Shown: positions 15,536-23,389, numbered from the stretch's first letter. The stretch: 38,335 nucleotides of DNA from Deltaproteobacteria bacterium (GCA_024275235.1 JAJRZN010000179.1:1-38335), one strand, 5' to 3'. Numbers and translations are program-made. Notes: generated from the letters alone by a model not told the origin.

Positions 15536-16270
15536 TTGCCTGTTTCTGACTGCGCGGTTATCATCCCTGTCTTTAATCATGAGCGGCGGGTTGCTGGTGT
15601 GATTCGCCGGGCGTTGTCCCTTGAGATGCCGGTATTTGTGGTGGATGACGGCTCAAATGATAGAACCCCGGAGATTATAGATGCTATTCCAGGGATTACC
15701 GTCTTGCGGCATGAAAGAAATCTTGGCAAGGGTGCCGCTATGCTGACTGGATTCAAGGCTGCCGCCAGAAGCAGAAAGTGGGCGGTCAGTATTGACGCGG
15801 ACGGCCAGCACAATCCGGCTGACGCCTTTAATTTAATCAGGGCTGTTCCCGCGGGGCAGCGATGTATTATGGTTGGTAAACGAGAGGGGATGAGTGGAAA
15901 ACATGTTCCCTGGACAAGTAAATTCGGCCGCGGATTTTCCAACTTCTGGGTCTGGATCTCCGGCGGTCCAAGTCTCGGTGATTCGCAAAGCGGGTTTCGG
16001 CTTTATCCCCTTCCGGAAGTGTTAAATCTTGGAGTAAGAGCCCGGAGGTTCCAGTTTGAGGTTGAGGTAATAGTGCTGGCCCGGCAATATAATATTCCCG
16101 TCTTTGAGGCACCCGTGCGGGTTGTTTATCAAGAAGGGGCGGAGCGGGTATCCCATTTTCGTCCCTTTGTAGATTTTCTGCGTAATTCCGAGACCTTCAG
16201 TCGCTTGATTTTCAGGCGTATTTTCAGTTACGGTCATGCCTGTCGTGCCTCTAAGCGTCCAAAAATATGA
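15536..16270 (+). CDS. Family 2 glycosyltransferase (ApeJ-like)
   Basis: The 244-residue GT-A protein has the nucleotide-sugar strand V-I-I-P-V-F-N, V-V-D-D-G-S-N-D (35-42), the metal-binding D-A-D-G-Q near 81-85 and G-D-S-Q-S-G-F-R near 144-151. The start is TTG at 15536, preceded by GGAG with 8 bases between; no ATG lies nearby. No membrane segment is evident, unlike polyprenyl-phosphate GT2 enzymes. It would transfer a sugar to the lipid or polyene head. In aryl-polyene clusters a GT2 and an acyltransferase act as a pair, and here the acyltransferase start overlaps its end by 4 bp. Donor sugar is unknown. Confidence 0.87.
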   Translation: MPVSDCAVIIPVFNHERRVAGVIRRALSLEMPVFVVDDGSNDRTPEIIDAIPGITVLRHERNLGKGAAMLTGFKAAARSRKWAVSIDADGQHNPADAFNLIRAVPAGQRCIMVGKREGMSGKHVPWTSKFGRGFSNFWVWISGGPSLGDSQSGFRLYPLPEVLNLGVRARRFQFEVEVIVLARQYNIPVFEAPVRVVYQEGAERVSHFRPFVDFLRNSETFSRLIFRRIFSYGHACRASKRPKI

Positions 16271-17151
16271 AAGGATTTTTTTACCGTTTCCTGGTGGGGC
16301 TGGCTGATATTTTCGGCTCCTGGATATTTGTGCTTATTTCCAGACTGATAGCCTGCGGCTATTTTATATTCTCAAGCCGGGTGGCGGAAAGCCGCCGCTT
16401 TTATGGAATTATGTACCCGGAGCGCAAGCCGCTGTATCACCTCTATTGTACCTTTAAACAATACCAGAATTTCACTACAGTATATTTCGACCGTCTGTTG
16501 GTTAGAGACCGGGATGAGATTTCTTACACCTACGAGGGCGGGGGTAATCTCCAGCGGGCCATGGACGGTGAAGGCGGTATTCTGCTGATGTCACACCTGG
16601 GTAACTGGGAGTTGGCCGCGCATCTTCTACAGGCGCGCTACGATAACCTGAGGCTGCTGCTGTATATGGGAATAAAGGAGAAGGAGGAGATTGAGGCGAT
16701 CCAGAAAAAGAGCCTGCGAAAATCAGGGATTAGAATAATCGGCGTTAATAAAAATGGCGGCTCGCCCTTTGACGTTGTTGAAGGGCTGCAATTTATTAAA
16801 GCGGGCGGCCTGGTGTCGCTGGCCGGGGATATCGTCTGGCAGAAGGAACAACGTACCGTGCCGGTGAAATTCCTCAATCATCATGCCCGGCTGCCTGAAG
16901 CGCCATTTGTTTTCGCCTTAGTCTCCGGGGCGCCGTTATATGTCTTTTTCACCTTCGGAGGCCGGGAAAATAATTATCATTTTACTCTCTCAAAACCAAT
17001 TTATATCAAATCACCCCGCAGGACTGAACGCCGGGCGGCTATCAAAGAGGCGGCCCAGCAATACGCCGATCTGCTCGAAGAAACGCTGCGGCGGCATCCT
17101 TTTGAATGGTATCATTTTGAGCGTTTTGTCGGCGGGAAAGCTGGTTCCTGA
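16267..17151 (+). CDS. LpxL/HtrB-type acyltransferase (ApeK-like)
   Basis: The 294-residue protein has one N-terminal hydrophobic segment (about 6-38) and the LpxL-family motif S-H-L-G-N-W-E near residue 103, the H-x4-E catalytic pair. The later G-G-L-V-S-L-A-G-D segment and the H-H-A-R-L-P-E-A-P motif are also typical. It probably transfers an acyl chain at the cytoplasmic face of the inner membrane, here perhaps joining the polyene or ladder-like chain to a lipid or sugar. It is the last gene of the rightward arm, overlapping the glycosyltransferase by 4 bp. Its 3' 40 bp overlap the end of the opposing gene at 17112-17705, so transcripts of both strands run into each other. Confidence 0.87.
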   Translation: MKGFFYRFLVGLADIFGSWIFVLISRLIACGYFIFSSRVAESRRFYGIMYPERKPLYHLYCTFKQYQNFTTVYFDRLLVRDRDEISYTYEGGGNLQRAMDGEGGILLMSHLGNWELAAHLLQARYDNLRLLLYMGIKEKEEIEAIQKKSLRKSGIRIIGVNKNGGSPFDVVEGLQFIKAGGLVSLAGDIVWQKEQRTVPVKFLNHHARLPEAPFVFALVSGAPLYVFFTFGGRENNYHFTLSKPIYIKSPRRTERRAAIKEAAQQYADLLEETLRRHPFEWYHFERFVGGKAGS

Positions 17152-17705
17152 TTTTTCCGCGGGGGAGAAATTATCCTGGCCCGCGGGCCGCAGGCCTCAA
17201 TAATCGGAGCTACCGCCGCGGGCACCATGTGTTTCCACGGCCGGCCGCTGATTATTCTATGCCGCAGGTCACTGGCGGTGAGGCCTTTATCCTCTATGGG
17301 CCGCTGCCACATCACCTCGGTTTTCAGGCCCAGTGATTTAAACAGCTCCAGTTTACGTTCCCCCCAGCTGTCATAAATGGTGAGGAAAAACACGGCGTCA
17401 AGGGGGACATAGTAGCGGTAACGATCCGGGAAGTTTATGGGCAGCGGCACAACGCTGAACTCGGTATCCTGCACCCCGGCGGCCCGTAAGGCGGCGCTGA
17501 TCATGAGCAGGCGTTCATAGTAGGTAAAGGGGTTGGCCTCTGGCAGATGACGATGGCTGTCCGTGTTGTCCGGGCTGGTGGCCAGGGGCTCCGGGTTGGT
17601 GATGCCGATAATCAGGTGGTCACAACGCTCGTATCCGGCCAGAAGATAACGGAGATGATCGTTGTGCAGGCCCTGAAAACGGCCGTGAATGACGCCTTCC
17701 TTCAT
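17112..17705 (-). CDS. Nicotinamide-nucleotide adenylyltransferase-like protein (NadM-type)
   Basis: The 197-residue protein begins with G-R-F-Q-G-L-H-N-D-H-L (8-18), the HxxH-type nucleotidyltransferase loop (H14, H17) of NadM-like enzymes. A C-terminal I-S-G-R-P-W-K-H-M segment corresponds to the family's second nucleotide-binding motif. It should transfer an adenylyl group to NMN or a related substrate. Its ATG overlaps the stop of the phosphoglycerate mutase-type gene by 4 bp, forming a two-gene leftward operon. Its 3' end runs 40 bp into the acyltransferase gene on the other strand; its last ~13 residues fall inside that overlap. There is no obvious link to the lipid locus. Confidence 0.78.
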   Translation of the reverse strand: MKEGVIHGRFQGLHNDHLRYLLAGYERCDHLIIGITNPEPLATSPDNTDSHRHLPEANPFTYYERLLMISAALRAAGVQDTEFSVVPLPINFPDRYRYYVPLDAVFFLTIYDSWGERKLELFKSLGLKTEVMWQRPIEDKGLTASDLRHRIISGRPWKHMVPAAVAPIIEACGPRARIISPPRKNQEPAFPPTKRSK

Positions 17706-18997
17706 AGCTGAAACGGCCTTCTCTGACCGGGCCAGAAGGGCTGATCCCAGGGCGTATCCATCAATCCGCGCAGTTTTACGCGTTCAAGGGCGTTTAAAAC
17801 CACATACATAAAATCTTCGCCCCGCAGGTGGCCCAGAGACCCGCCGGCGCAGGATATTTCATCAAAACTCTGTACCCTGTCCAACCGGGCGCCGGGGCCG
17901 CTGATCATAATAGGCACCGGTTCTCCCGAATGAATGAGCGGCCCGCTGCTGGGAGTTGAATGGTCAGCGGTTACGATAATCACATCGCCGCTCGTCGTTA
18001 ATTCATCCATAACCAGACCTATGCCCCGGTCAAGACTTTCGATGGCTCGTATCTTGTTGAGCGGAGATTTGGTGTGGGCTGCCACATCGGGGGCCTTGCT
18101 GTGGACATGAATAAAGTCATAAGATGGGTCGGCCTGGTTCGCCAGTTTGAGCCTTGCGCTTAGCTCCCGGCCCGGCTCCCTGTGCTCTGAGACGTTTAGA
18201 TGATCCAGGCCGATATATCCGGCCAGGCCCTTATAGACAAGTCCGGTCGAGATGCTCAGGCCCTTGAGCCCCCAGCGCTGGCTGAAGGGCTGGACATTAC
18301 GGCTCCGGCCCGCCCGCTGGGTAACCAGGAAATTTATGGGTGTTTTTCCGGCCTGTTGACGGCTCAGATTTATGGGATGGCGGCGTAATGTTTCATATAT
18401 CGTCAGCAGACAGGCCTTTAAGGCGGCGGCGGTTTCGGCGGCCCATTCTTCGTCCTCGGCCCAGGCTTCCGGTTCAATAATATTCATGCCCTCGTGGACA
18501 GGGGTAGTGTCTGTGATCCGTGCTGAGGCCCGGGGGGAGATATGGATAATACCGTCTAAACCATGGGTGGGGTGAAAGGTGCAGGTTCGGGCGGCGCTGG
18601 TATGGCTGCCGACGGTCTTAAGCAGTTCTTTAATCTCCTGGGGGGAAGCATCCGGCCGGTCTTTGGCAAGGATGAGCGAGCCGGTATCATCGGGCCTCAC
18701 TGAGGCAAAATGAGCCAGGACGGCCACTTCCTCAGGCCCCATTTCTATTCCCGCGCCCAGGGCCTCTAACAGGCCGCGGCCCGGCAGTTCATCCTGGGTA
18801 TAGCCAAAAAGCGTGAGATGAGCATTCTCGCTGGGCGGAGCGGTGCCGGGACGCGTGACATTCAGCAGTCCGCAGGAACTTTGCCCGGCAAGTCTGTCAA
18901 GATTGGGGGTAAGGGCGGCCTGGAGCGGCGTCAGGCCGTCAAGCTCTTTATGTCCCCGGTCACCGAGACCATCTAAGATAATCAGCAGACAGCGCAT
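17702..18997 (-). CDS. apgM: Cofactor-independent phosphoglycerate mutase, archaeal type
   Basis: The 431-residue alkaline-phosphatase-superfamily protein has L-I-I-L-D-G-L-G-D (Asp 9), P-P-S-E-N-A-H-L with the phospho-accepting Ser near 56, G-R-G-L-L-E-A-L-G-A-G-I, and the metal ligands in H-V-H-S-K-A-P-D, T-A-D-H-S-T and I-H-S-G-E. This layout and length match the archaeal/bacterial ApgM family, which interconverts 3- and 2-phosphoglycerate. The residue before Ser in the usual G-S-D motif is changed (P-S-E), a mild departure. It forms an operon with the downstream nucleotidyltransferase (4-bp overlap). The promoter presumably lies in the 122-bp divergent region shared with the PHP gene. Confidence 0.82.
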   Translation of the reverse strand: MRCLLIILDGLGDRGHKELDGLTPLQAALTPNLDRLAGQSSCGLLNVTRPGTAPPSENAHLTLFGYTQDELPGRGLLEALGAGIEMGPEEVAVLAHFASVRPDDTGSLILAKDRPDASPQEIKELLKTVGSHTSAARTCTFHPTHGLDGIIHISPRASARITDTTPVHEGMNIIEPEAWAEDEEWAAETAAALKACLLTIYETLRRHPINLSRQQAGKTPINFLVTQRAGRSRNVQPFSQRWGLKGLSISTGLVYKGLAGYIGLDHLNVSEHREPGRELSARLKLANQADPSYDFIHVHSKAPDVAAHTKSPLNKIRAIESLDRGIGLVMDELTTSGDVIIVTADHSTPSSGPLIHSGEPVPIMISGPGARLDRVQSFDEISCAGGSLGHLRGEDFMYVVLNALERVKLRGLMDTPWDQPFWPGQRRPFQL

Positions 18998-19061
18998 GGT
19001 CTTTAAAATATTCAGTTCTGGAGGCGATAACGGCAGTATTAGTTAGACCTATAAATATGTT

Positions 19062-19073
19062 TTGATTAATCAA
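19062..19073. promoter_or_regulatory. 12-bp perfect palindrome in divergent promoter region
   Basis: TTGATTAATCAA is a perfect palindrome in the AT-rich 122-bp gap between the mutase gene (minus) and the PHP gene (plus). Its size and position suit an operator for a dimeric regulator acting on both directions. The evidence is symmetry and location only. Confidence 0.25.
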
Positions 19074-19119
19074 TATTAACTATTGGACATCATCGGTTGA
19101 ATAGAGCAAGTATCAGGCC

Positions 19120-19758
19120 ATGAAATTCGATATGCATGTTCATACCATCTTGTCCCCCTGTAGTCAACTTGCTCTCTCCGAGCTTTTGACAACTGCCTCA
19201 GCGAGAGGCCTTGACGGGGTTTGTGTTACCGATCACGACACCATGGCTCTAAGGCTCACGGTTGCCGAAGGCCGGCAGGCTAACGGTCTTTGTCTGATTA
19301 TCGGTATGGAATATACCACTTCTGAGGGAGATTTTCTGCTTTTCGGCCCCTTTGAGAATCTGGCGTCCGGTCTTGAAGCTCCGGAACTTCTCCGGCTGGT
19401 GGATGAGGGGGGCGGGGTGGCTGTCGCCGCCCATCCTTTTCGCCGGGGACGTAAAACCAGGGAATACCTGATTAGAGAGGGGTTGTGTAATATTGTCGAG
19501 GGGATAAACGGCAGGAATACGGCCGGGGAAAACAGGCGGACGGCAGCCTGGCGTGACAATTACGCGGTGGGACTGGTCGGCGGCAGTGACGCTCACAGCG
19601 CGGTGGAATTGGGCCGCTCAACCACTGTTTTTAGTATGCCGATTCAAAGTTCCGCTGATATGGTCAAGGCCTTGAAATCCGGGGAGTTTACTATGACTGG
19701 AAGCATTCAAGAAACAGCGGCGGACTGTACTGACAGTAAACTAATTATGGCCGCGTAA
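19120..19758 (+). CDS. PHP-domain metal-dependent phosphoesterase
   Basis: The 212-residue protein has the PHP metal motifs in order: H-V-H-T (6-9), V-T-D-H-D-T-M (about 39-45), G-M-E-Y-T (Glu near 65), A-A-H-P-F (near 103-107), then D-A-H-S near 155-158. These bind a tri-metal centre that hydrolyses phosphomonoesters or phosphodiesters. The length fits stand-alone PHP proteins with a short C-terminal cap, rather than polymerase-linked or histidinol-phosphatase forms. The substrate is unknown. It is monocistronic or precedes the palindrome at 19773-19881, divergent from the mutase operon. An A-rich but weak ribosome binding site precedes ATG 19120. Confidence 0.82.
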   Translation: MKFDMHVHTILSPCSQLALSELLTTASARGLDGVCVTDHDTMALRLTVAEGRQANGLCLIIGMEYTTSEGDFLLFGPFENLASGLEAPELLRLVDEGGGVAVAAHPFRRGRKTREYLIREGLCNIVEGINGRNTAGENRRTAAWRDNYAVGLVGGSDAHSAVELGRSTTVFSMPIQSSADMVKALKSGEFTMTGSIQETAADCTDSKLIMAA

Positions 19759-19772
19759 GTTATGGGAGAAAC

Positions 19773-19881
19773 GTAAGCGCTCCATGAACACCCTGCTGCA
19801 CGCACTTAAGTACCCCGATATACAGAGGGGTATTATCGGGGTACTTAATTACGCACAGCAGGGCGTCCCTGAAACGCTTAC
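19773..19881 (-). repeat. 109-bp imperfect palindrome, possible minus-strand hairpin RNA or MITE-like element
   Basis: Arms 19773-19820 and 19834-19881 (48 nt each) flank a 13-nt loop. Aligning one arm with the reverse complement of the other gives 39 of 48 identities. The terminal GTAAGCG/CGCTTAC, internal CCCTGCTG/CAGCAGGG and loop-proximal 15-bp AAGTACCCCGATA-containing blocks are perfect. Of the nine mismatches, seven are transitions, and all seven become G-U pairs in a minus-strand transcript; none do so on the plus strand. It lies between the PHP gene and selD. A second AGCGCTTAC at 19921-19929 can also pair with 19773-19781. Confidence 0.6.
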
Positions 19882-19938
19882 AATTTCGAGAGGTTATAAA
19901 GTCAAGAGCGTGGTTTATTGAGCGCTTACGGAGAAACT

Positions 19939-20997
19939 ATGGTGATTGATGAAAAAAATGTGCGCTTAACCCAGACCGTCAAGGGGGCGGGCTGTGCCGC
20001 TAAACTGCCGCCCGGTGATCTGGACCGGGCCTTGTGCGGCCTGGATCTGCCGGTGGATGATAATCTTATCGTCGGCCTTGAACGGGCTGATGACGCCGGA
20101 GTTTACAGGGTCTCTGATGATATTGCCCTGGTGCAGACCCTGGATTTTTTCCCGCCCATGGTGGATGACCCTTATTCCTTTGGCAGAATCGCCGCTGCCA
20201 ATGCCCTGAGCGATGTTTACGCCATGGGTGGAACACCGAAAACGGCTATGAATATAGTCGCTTTTCCGGCCAAAACCCTGGATATCTCTGTTTTACGGGC
20301 CGTAGTTGACGGCGGGCTCTTTACCCTGCGGCAGGCCGGGGTGGTGCTGGTCGGCGGTCATACCGTGGAGGATGATGAACTGAAATACGGGCTTTCCGTT
20401 ACCGGTTTTATCCATCCGGAGCGGATTCTCACCAAAAAGTCATTAAAGGTTGGCGACAAGCTGCTGCTCACGAAAAGGCTGGGAACGGGGATTGTCTGTA
20501 CCGCGATTAAGGCTGGAAGGGCCGGGGAGGCCGTTACCCGGCAGGTAATTGAGTCCATGATGACCCTGAACCGGGAGGCCGCTCTTGCCATGGCGGATTA
20601 TACGGTCTGTGCCTGTACGGATATTACCGGTTTTGGTTTTCTGGGGCATCTCGCCGAGATGGTGGTGGATTCCGGGGTTGGTCTGCGGATTAATTCGGCG
20701 GCGGTTCCCGTATATCCGGAGGCCCTGGAGTGGGCAAAGATGGGTTTGATTCCGGCCGGGGCTCATAATAACCGGACATTCCGGGGGGAATTTGTCACCT
20801 TTGCCCCTGGTGTGCCGCAGGTAATACAGGATATTCTCTTTGATCCGCAGACTTCCGGCGGGCTGCTTATTGTGGTTTCCGCCGCCGAGGCTGCCGCCCT
20901 GCAGAATGATCTCGCAGCGCGGGGGGTGGCGGAGGCGGCTATAGTTGGTGAAGTGGTTGCTGAACCGCAGGAAAAAATCATGGTGGACGTTAATTGA
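19939..20997 (+). CDS. selD: Selenide, water dikinase (selenophosphate synthetase), Cys form
   Basis: The protein makes selenophosphate from selenide and ATP for selenocysteine and selenouridine synthesis. I choose ATG 19939 because GGAG at 19930-19933 lies 5 bases before it; an in-frame TTG at 19918 would add 7 residues. The 352-residue protein has the catalytic loop K-G-A-G-C-A-A-K-L with Cys 19 (some homologues have Sec here). It also has the A-D-D-A-G-V-Y metal/ATP segment, the N-A-L-S-D-V-Y-A-M-G-G motif and G-G-H-T-V-E-D. It starts the selD-yedF-rhodanese block, with yedF 12 bp downstream. Its presence implies that the organism uses selenium, though no UGA-containing selenoprotein gene was recognised in this window. 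Confidence 0.93.
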   Translation: MVIDEKNVRLTQTVKGAGCAAKLPPGDLDRALCGLDLPVDDNLIVGLERADDAGVYRVSDDIALVQTLDFFPPMVDDPYSFGRIAAANALSDVYAMGGTPKTAMNIVAFPAKTLDISVLRAVVDGGLFTLRQAGVVLVGGHTVEDDELKYGLSVTGFIHPERILTKKSLKVGDKLLLTKRLGTGIVCTAIKAGRAGEAVTRQVIESMMTLNREAALAMADYTVCACTDITGFGFLGHLAEMVVDSGVGLRINSAAVPVYPEALEWAKMGLIPAGAHNNRTFRGEFVTFAPGVPQVIQDILFDPQTSGGLLIVVSAAEAAALQNDLAARGVAEAAIVGEVVAEPQEKIMVDVN

Positions 20998-21009
20998 GGT
21001 AAGAAAATT

Positions 21010-21609
21010 ATGAAAGAACTGAATTGCCGGGGCCTGACCTGTCCGGCGCCGGTACTGCAGGTCAGGGAGCTGCTGGATAAGGGAACGCCGTCTGTAGTTT
21101 CGGTAATTGTTGATAATAAAGCGGCCGTGGAGAATGTCCGCCGTTTTCTTGAGTATAAAGGCTTCCAGGTGCAGGTGGAAAAATTTGGGGTTGATTTCCG
21201 CCTCGTCGGTACGGCCGTGGAGGGTGCCTGTGAGATAATGCCGGATCTAAAGCCGGAGGAAAATTCCGGGGTTAAAAAAATTCTGGTTATGGTGGGGACA
21301 AATCGTTTGGGACACGGTGATGATGATCTCGGTAAGGCTCTGCTGCTGAATTTTATAAAAACATTGAAGGAGATGGGAAATGATCTCTGGCGCCTGGTTT
21401 TTGTTAACAGCGGTGTGTCCCTGACCGTTGAAGGCTCCGAGGCCGTGCCTGTCCTGCGGCAGCTTACTGGAGACGGGGTTCACGTTATGGTATGCGGCGC
21501 CTGTCTGGAACATTTTAAGCTGATAGATAAGAAACAGGTGGGGGAAACTACAAATATGCTTGATATCGTTACCAGTATGCAGCTCGCTGATAGTGTCATT
21601 AATATCTAA
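21010..21609 (+). CDS. yedF: YedF-type selenium metabolism protein (TusA plus DsrE-like domains)
   Basis: The 199-residue protein has two domains. Residues 1-72 are TusA/SirA-like, with L-N-C-R-G-L-T-C-P-A-P (C6, C11); the C-P-x-P Cys is the sulfur/selenium carrier of this family. Residues about 90-199 are a DsrE-like domain (I-L-V-M-V-G-T-N-R-L-G-H-G-D then V-M-V-C-G-A-C). This TusA-DsrE fusion beside selD is the recognised signature of the YedF protein linked to selenium metabolism, probably in delivering reduced selenium to SelD. The start is 12 bp after selD, preceded by GAGGTAAG. It is probably co-transcribed with selD and the transglutaminase-rhodanese gene. Confidence 0.92.
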   Translation: MKELNCRGLTCPAPVLQVRELLDKGTPSVVSVIVDNKAAVENVRRFLEYKGFQVQVEKFGVDFRLVGTAVEGACEIMPDLKPEENSGVKKILVMVGTNRLGHGDDDLGKALLLNFIKTLKEMGNDLWRLVFVNSGVSLTVEGSEAVPVLRQLTGDGVHVMVCGACLEHFKLIDKKQVGETTNMLDIVTSMQLADSVINI

Positions 21610-21628
21610 GGAACGGGAAAATAATCAA

Positions 21629-23323
21629 ATGAATAAAATTAAAGGAATAAACATAAACTGGCTGCTTGTTTCAATGGCCTTGATATTTACCGCGGCACCG
21701 CCGGTTTTCGCCAAGACGGTGACGGGGATTATTAATATGGACTTTGATCTTTCCGCCCAGCCCGCGGCCAAAGAGGTCAGGCTCTGGATTCCCTATCCGG
21801 TTTCATCACAATACCAGGATATCAGCGCGATCAGGATAAAGGGCGATTTTGCCCAGTCGGGAGTTTATACCGACAAAAAATATCAAACCCCCATCCTTTA
21901 CGCTCAGTGGCCGGCCGGTGTTGGCAAACGCCGTTTAAGTTTTTCTTTCAAGGTGGTGCGTCAGGAGGTCAGCCGCCGGGATTTCCCCAAAAAAGAGGCG
22001 GCCTGGAACCCGGCAGATTACGCCATGTGGCTGGCGCCCTCCAGTCTCGGCCCCATTAACGGCCCGGTAAAGTCTCTTGCCGATTCCATTGTCAAGGGTA
22101 AGACCACGGTGCTGGCCCGTGCCAGGGCTGTTTATGACTGGATCTGCGATAATATGTACCGGAACCCGAAGACCATTGGCTGCGGTATGGGTAAAGTCTG
22201 CGCCCTGTTGAAGAGCAGAGGGGGGAAATGTACTGATATTCATTCGGTATTTGTCGCCCTCTGCCGGGCTGCCGGTGTTCCGGCCCGTGAGATTTTCGGC
22301 ATTCGTATAGGCAAGAAATCCGGCCAGGATATTACTAAATGGCAGCATTGCTGGGCCGAATTTTATCTGCCGGGTTATGGCTGGGTGCCGGTGGACCCGG
22401 CTGATGTCCGCAAATTGATGTTAAAGAAGAAACTGCGGCTTGCTGATCCGGAAACTGCCAGGTTGCGTCGTTATTTCTGGGGCGGCTGGGACGCCTACCG
22501 GGTCAAACTGGCCCTGGGGCGTGATCTGATCCTCAATCCTCCTCAGAAAGGGGCGCCCTTGAATACCTTTGGCTATCCATACGCCGAGGTCGGCGGCAAA
22601 CCCCTTGATTTTTATAATCCCGCTGCATTCAAATACCATATTACCAGCTACAAAGTGGGGGCGGCGGGCTATGCCCTTATTTCTACTGCCGGGTTGAAGG
22701 GTATTATTGACCGGGGTGACGATACTCTGGTATTTGACGCCAGAAGTCCGGAGGAATATCAAGAGGTTCATGTCAAGGGAGCGCTTAACCTGCCGGTTAA
22801 TAATTTCGCGCGTTACCGCCATTTACTGCCGGCAGATCGTTCCAGACCGCTTGTCTTCTACTGCAACGGGGTCAAATGCGGTAAAAGCAGCAAAGAGGCC
22901 GAAAAGGTTTTGGCTCTGGGCTATGAAAAGGTCATGGTTTACAAGGAAGGTATACCGGTCTGGGAAGAGCGGGGAATGCCGATTTATAAGGGCCCGAATT
23001 ATGAGAAGCGGATTAAGACGGCGAAAATCAGCCCGGCGGCTTTGGACAAGTTGATTAGAGGCGCTGCCGGTAATTTCACGATTGTTGATGTCCGGGATCC
23101 GGATGAGTTTGCCGCCGGTCATATTCCGGATGCCATTAATATCCCGCTTGCCTCTTTCGCCGCCAAATCCGCTGTGCTTGATAAAGGAAAGAAAATTATT
23201 GTTTACTGCAACTCCGGCGGCCGCAGTTATGACGCCTATCGAAAACTGATGAAACTGGGCTATAAAAATATAAACCAGGCGATTTTTGCCGATTGGAAGG
23301 CGGCCGGACTGCCGGTAGAATAG
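21629..23323 (+). CDS. Exported transglutaminase-like protein with tandem rhodanese domains
   Basis: The start is ATG 21629; a longer frame from 21560 would run inside yedF and lacks a signal. The 564-residue protein has a signal peptide (about 1-30, ending V-F-A). It is followed by a beta-rich domain and a transglutaminase core with catalytic Cys in R-G-G-K-C-T-D and His in H-C-W-A-E-F and Asp in D-P-A-D. Two rhodanese domains then follow (about 350-440 and 470-564), with active-site loops C-N-G-V-K-C-G and C-N-S-G-G-R-S, both keeping the first Cys. The protein is therefore periplasmic, with two sulfur-transfer modules next to a selenium operon. The substrate is unknown. The mixed domain set is uncommon. 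Confidence 0.8.
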   Translation: MNKIKGININWLLVSMALIFTAAPPVFAKTVTGIINMDFDLSAQPAAKEVRLWIPYPVSSQYQDISAIRIKGDFAQSGVYTDKKYQTPILYAQWPAGVGKRRLSFSFKVVRQEVSRRDFPKKEAAWNPADYAMWLAPSSLGPINGPVKSLADSIVKGKTTVLARARAVYDWICDNMYRNPKTIGCGMGKVCALLKSRGGKCTDIHSVFVALCRAAGVPAREIFGIRIGKKSGQDITKWQHCWAEFYLPGYGWVPVDPADVRKLMLKKKLRLADPETARLRRYFWGGWDAYRVKLALGRDLILNPPQKGAPLNTFGYPYAEVGGKPLDFYNPAAFKYHITSYKVGAAGYALISTAGLKGIIDRGDDTLVFDARSPEEYQEVHVKGALNLPVNNFARYRHLLPADRSRPLVFYCNGVKCGKSSKEAEKVLALGYEKVMVYKEGIPVWEERGMPIYKGPNYEKRIKTAKISPAALDKLIRGAAGNFTIVDVRDPDEFAAGHIPDAINIPLASFAAKSAVLDKGKKIIVYCNSGGRSYDAYRKLMKLGYKNINQAIFADWKAAGLPVE

Positions 23324-23347
23324 TGAAGAATGGGAGTGAAGAATGGG
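23322..23347 (+). repeat. Tandem duplication of a 13-bp unit
   Basis: AGTGAAGAATGGG occurs twice with no gap (23322-23334 and 23335-23347), beginning in the stop codon of the rhodanese gene and running into the adjacent hairpin. It looks like a local duplication rather than a regulatory array. Confidence 0.6.
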
Positions 23348-23370
23348 GGTCAGACCCCTATTTTTACTAT
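23346..23370 (+). terminator. Short GC hairpin followed by T-rich tract (terminator or REP-like)
   Basis: GGGGT-CAG-ACCCC (23346-23358) forms a 5-bp stem with a 3-nt loop, followed by a run rich in T (about 23359-23375). This suits an intrinsic terminator after the selD-yedF-rhodanese genes. The same G4TCAGAC4 palindrome is also a common REP-like motif associated with RAYT transposases in other genomes, so its origin may be mobile. Confidence 0.45.
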
Positions 23371-23389
23371 TTTTTAAATGAGGCTGATT

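Noticed and set aside
19939-20997. Possible Sec (UGA) in SelD
   Set aside because: The catalytic position is TGT/TGC-type Cys (K-G-A-G-C-A-A-K). No in-frame TGA is present.
21560-21628. N-terminal extension of the transglutaminase-rhodanese gene into yedF
   Set aside because: It lies inside yedF coding sequence and would place the signal peptide 23 residues in. ATG 21629 gives a normal signal peptide.
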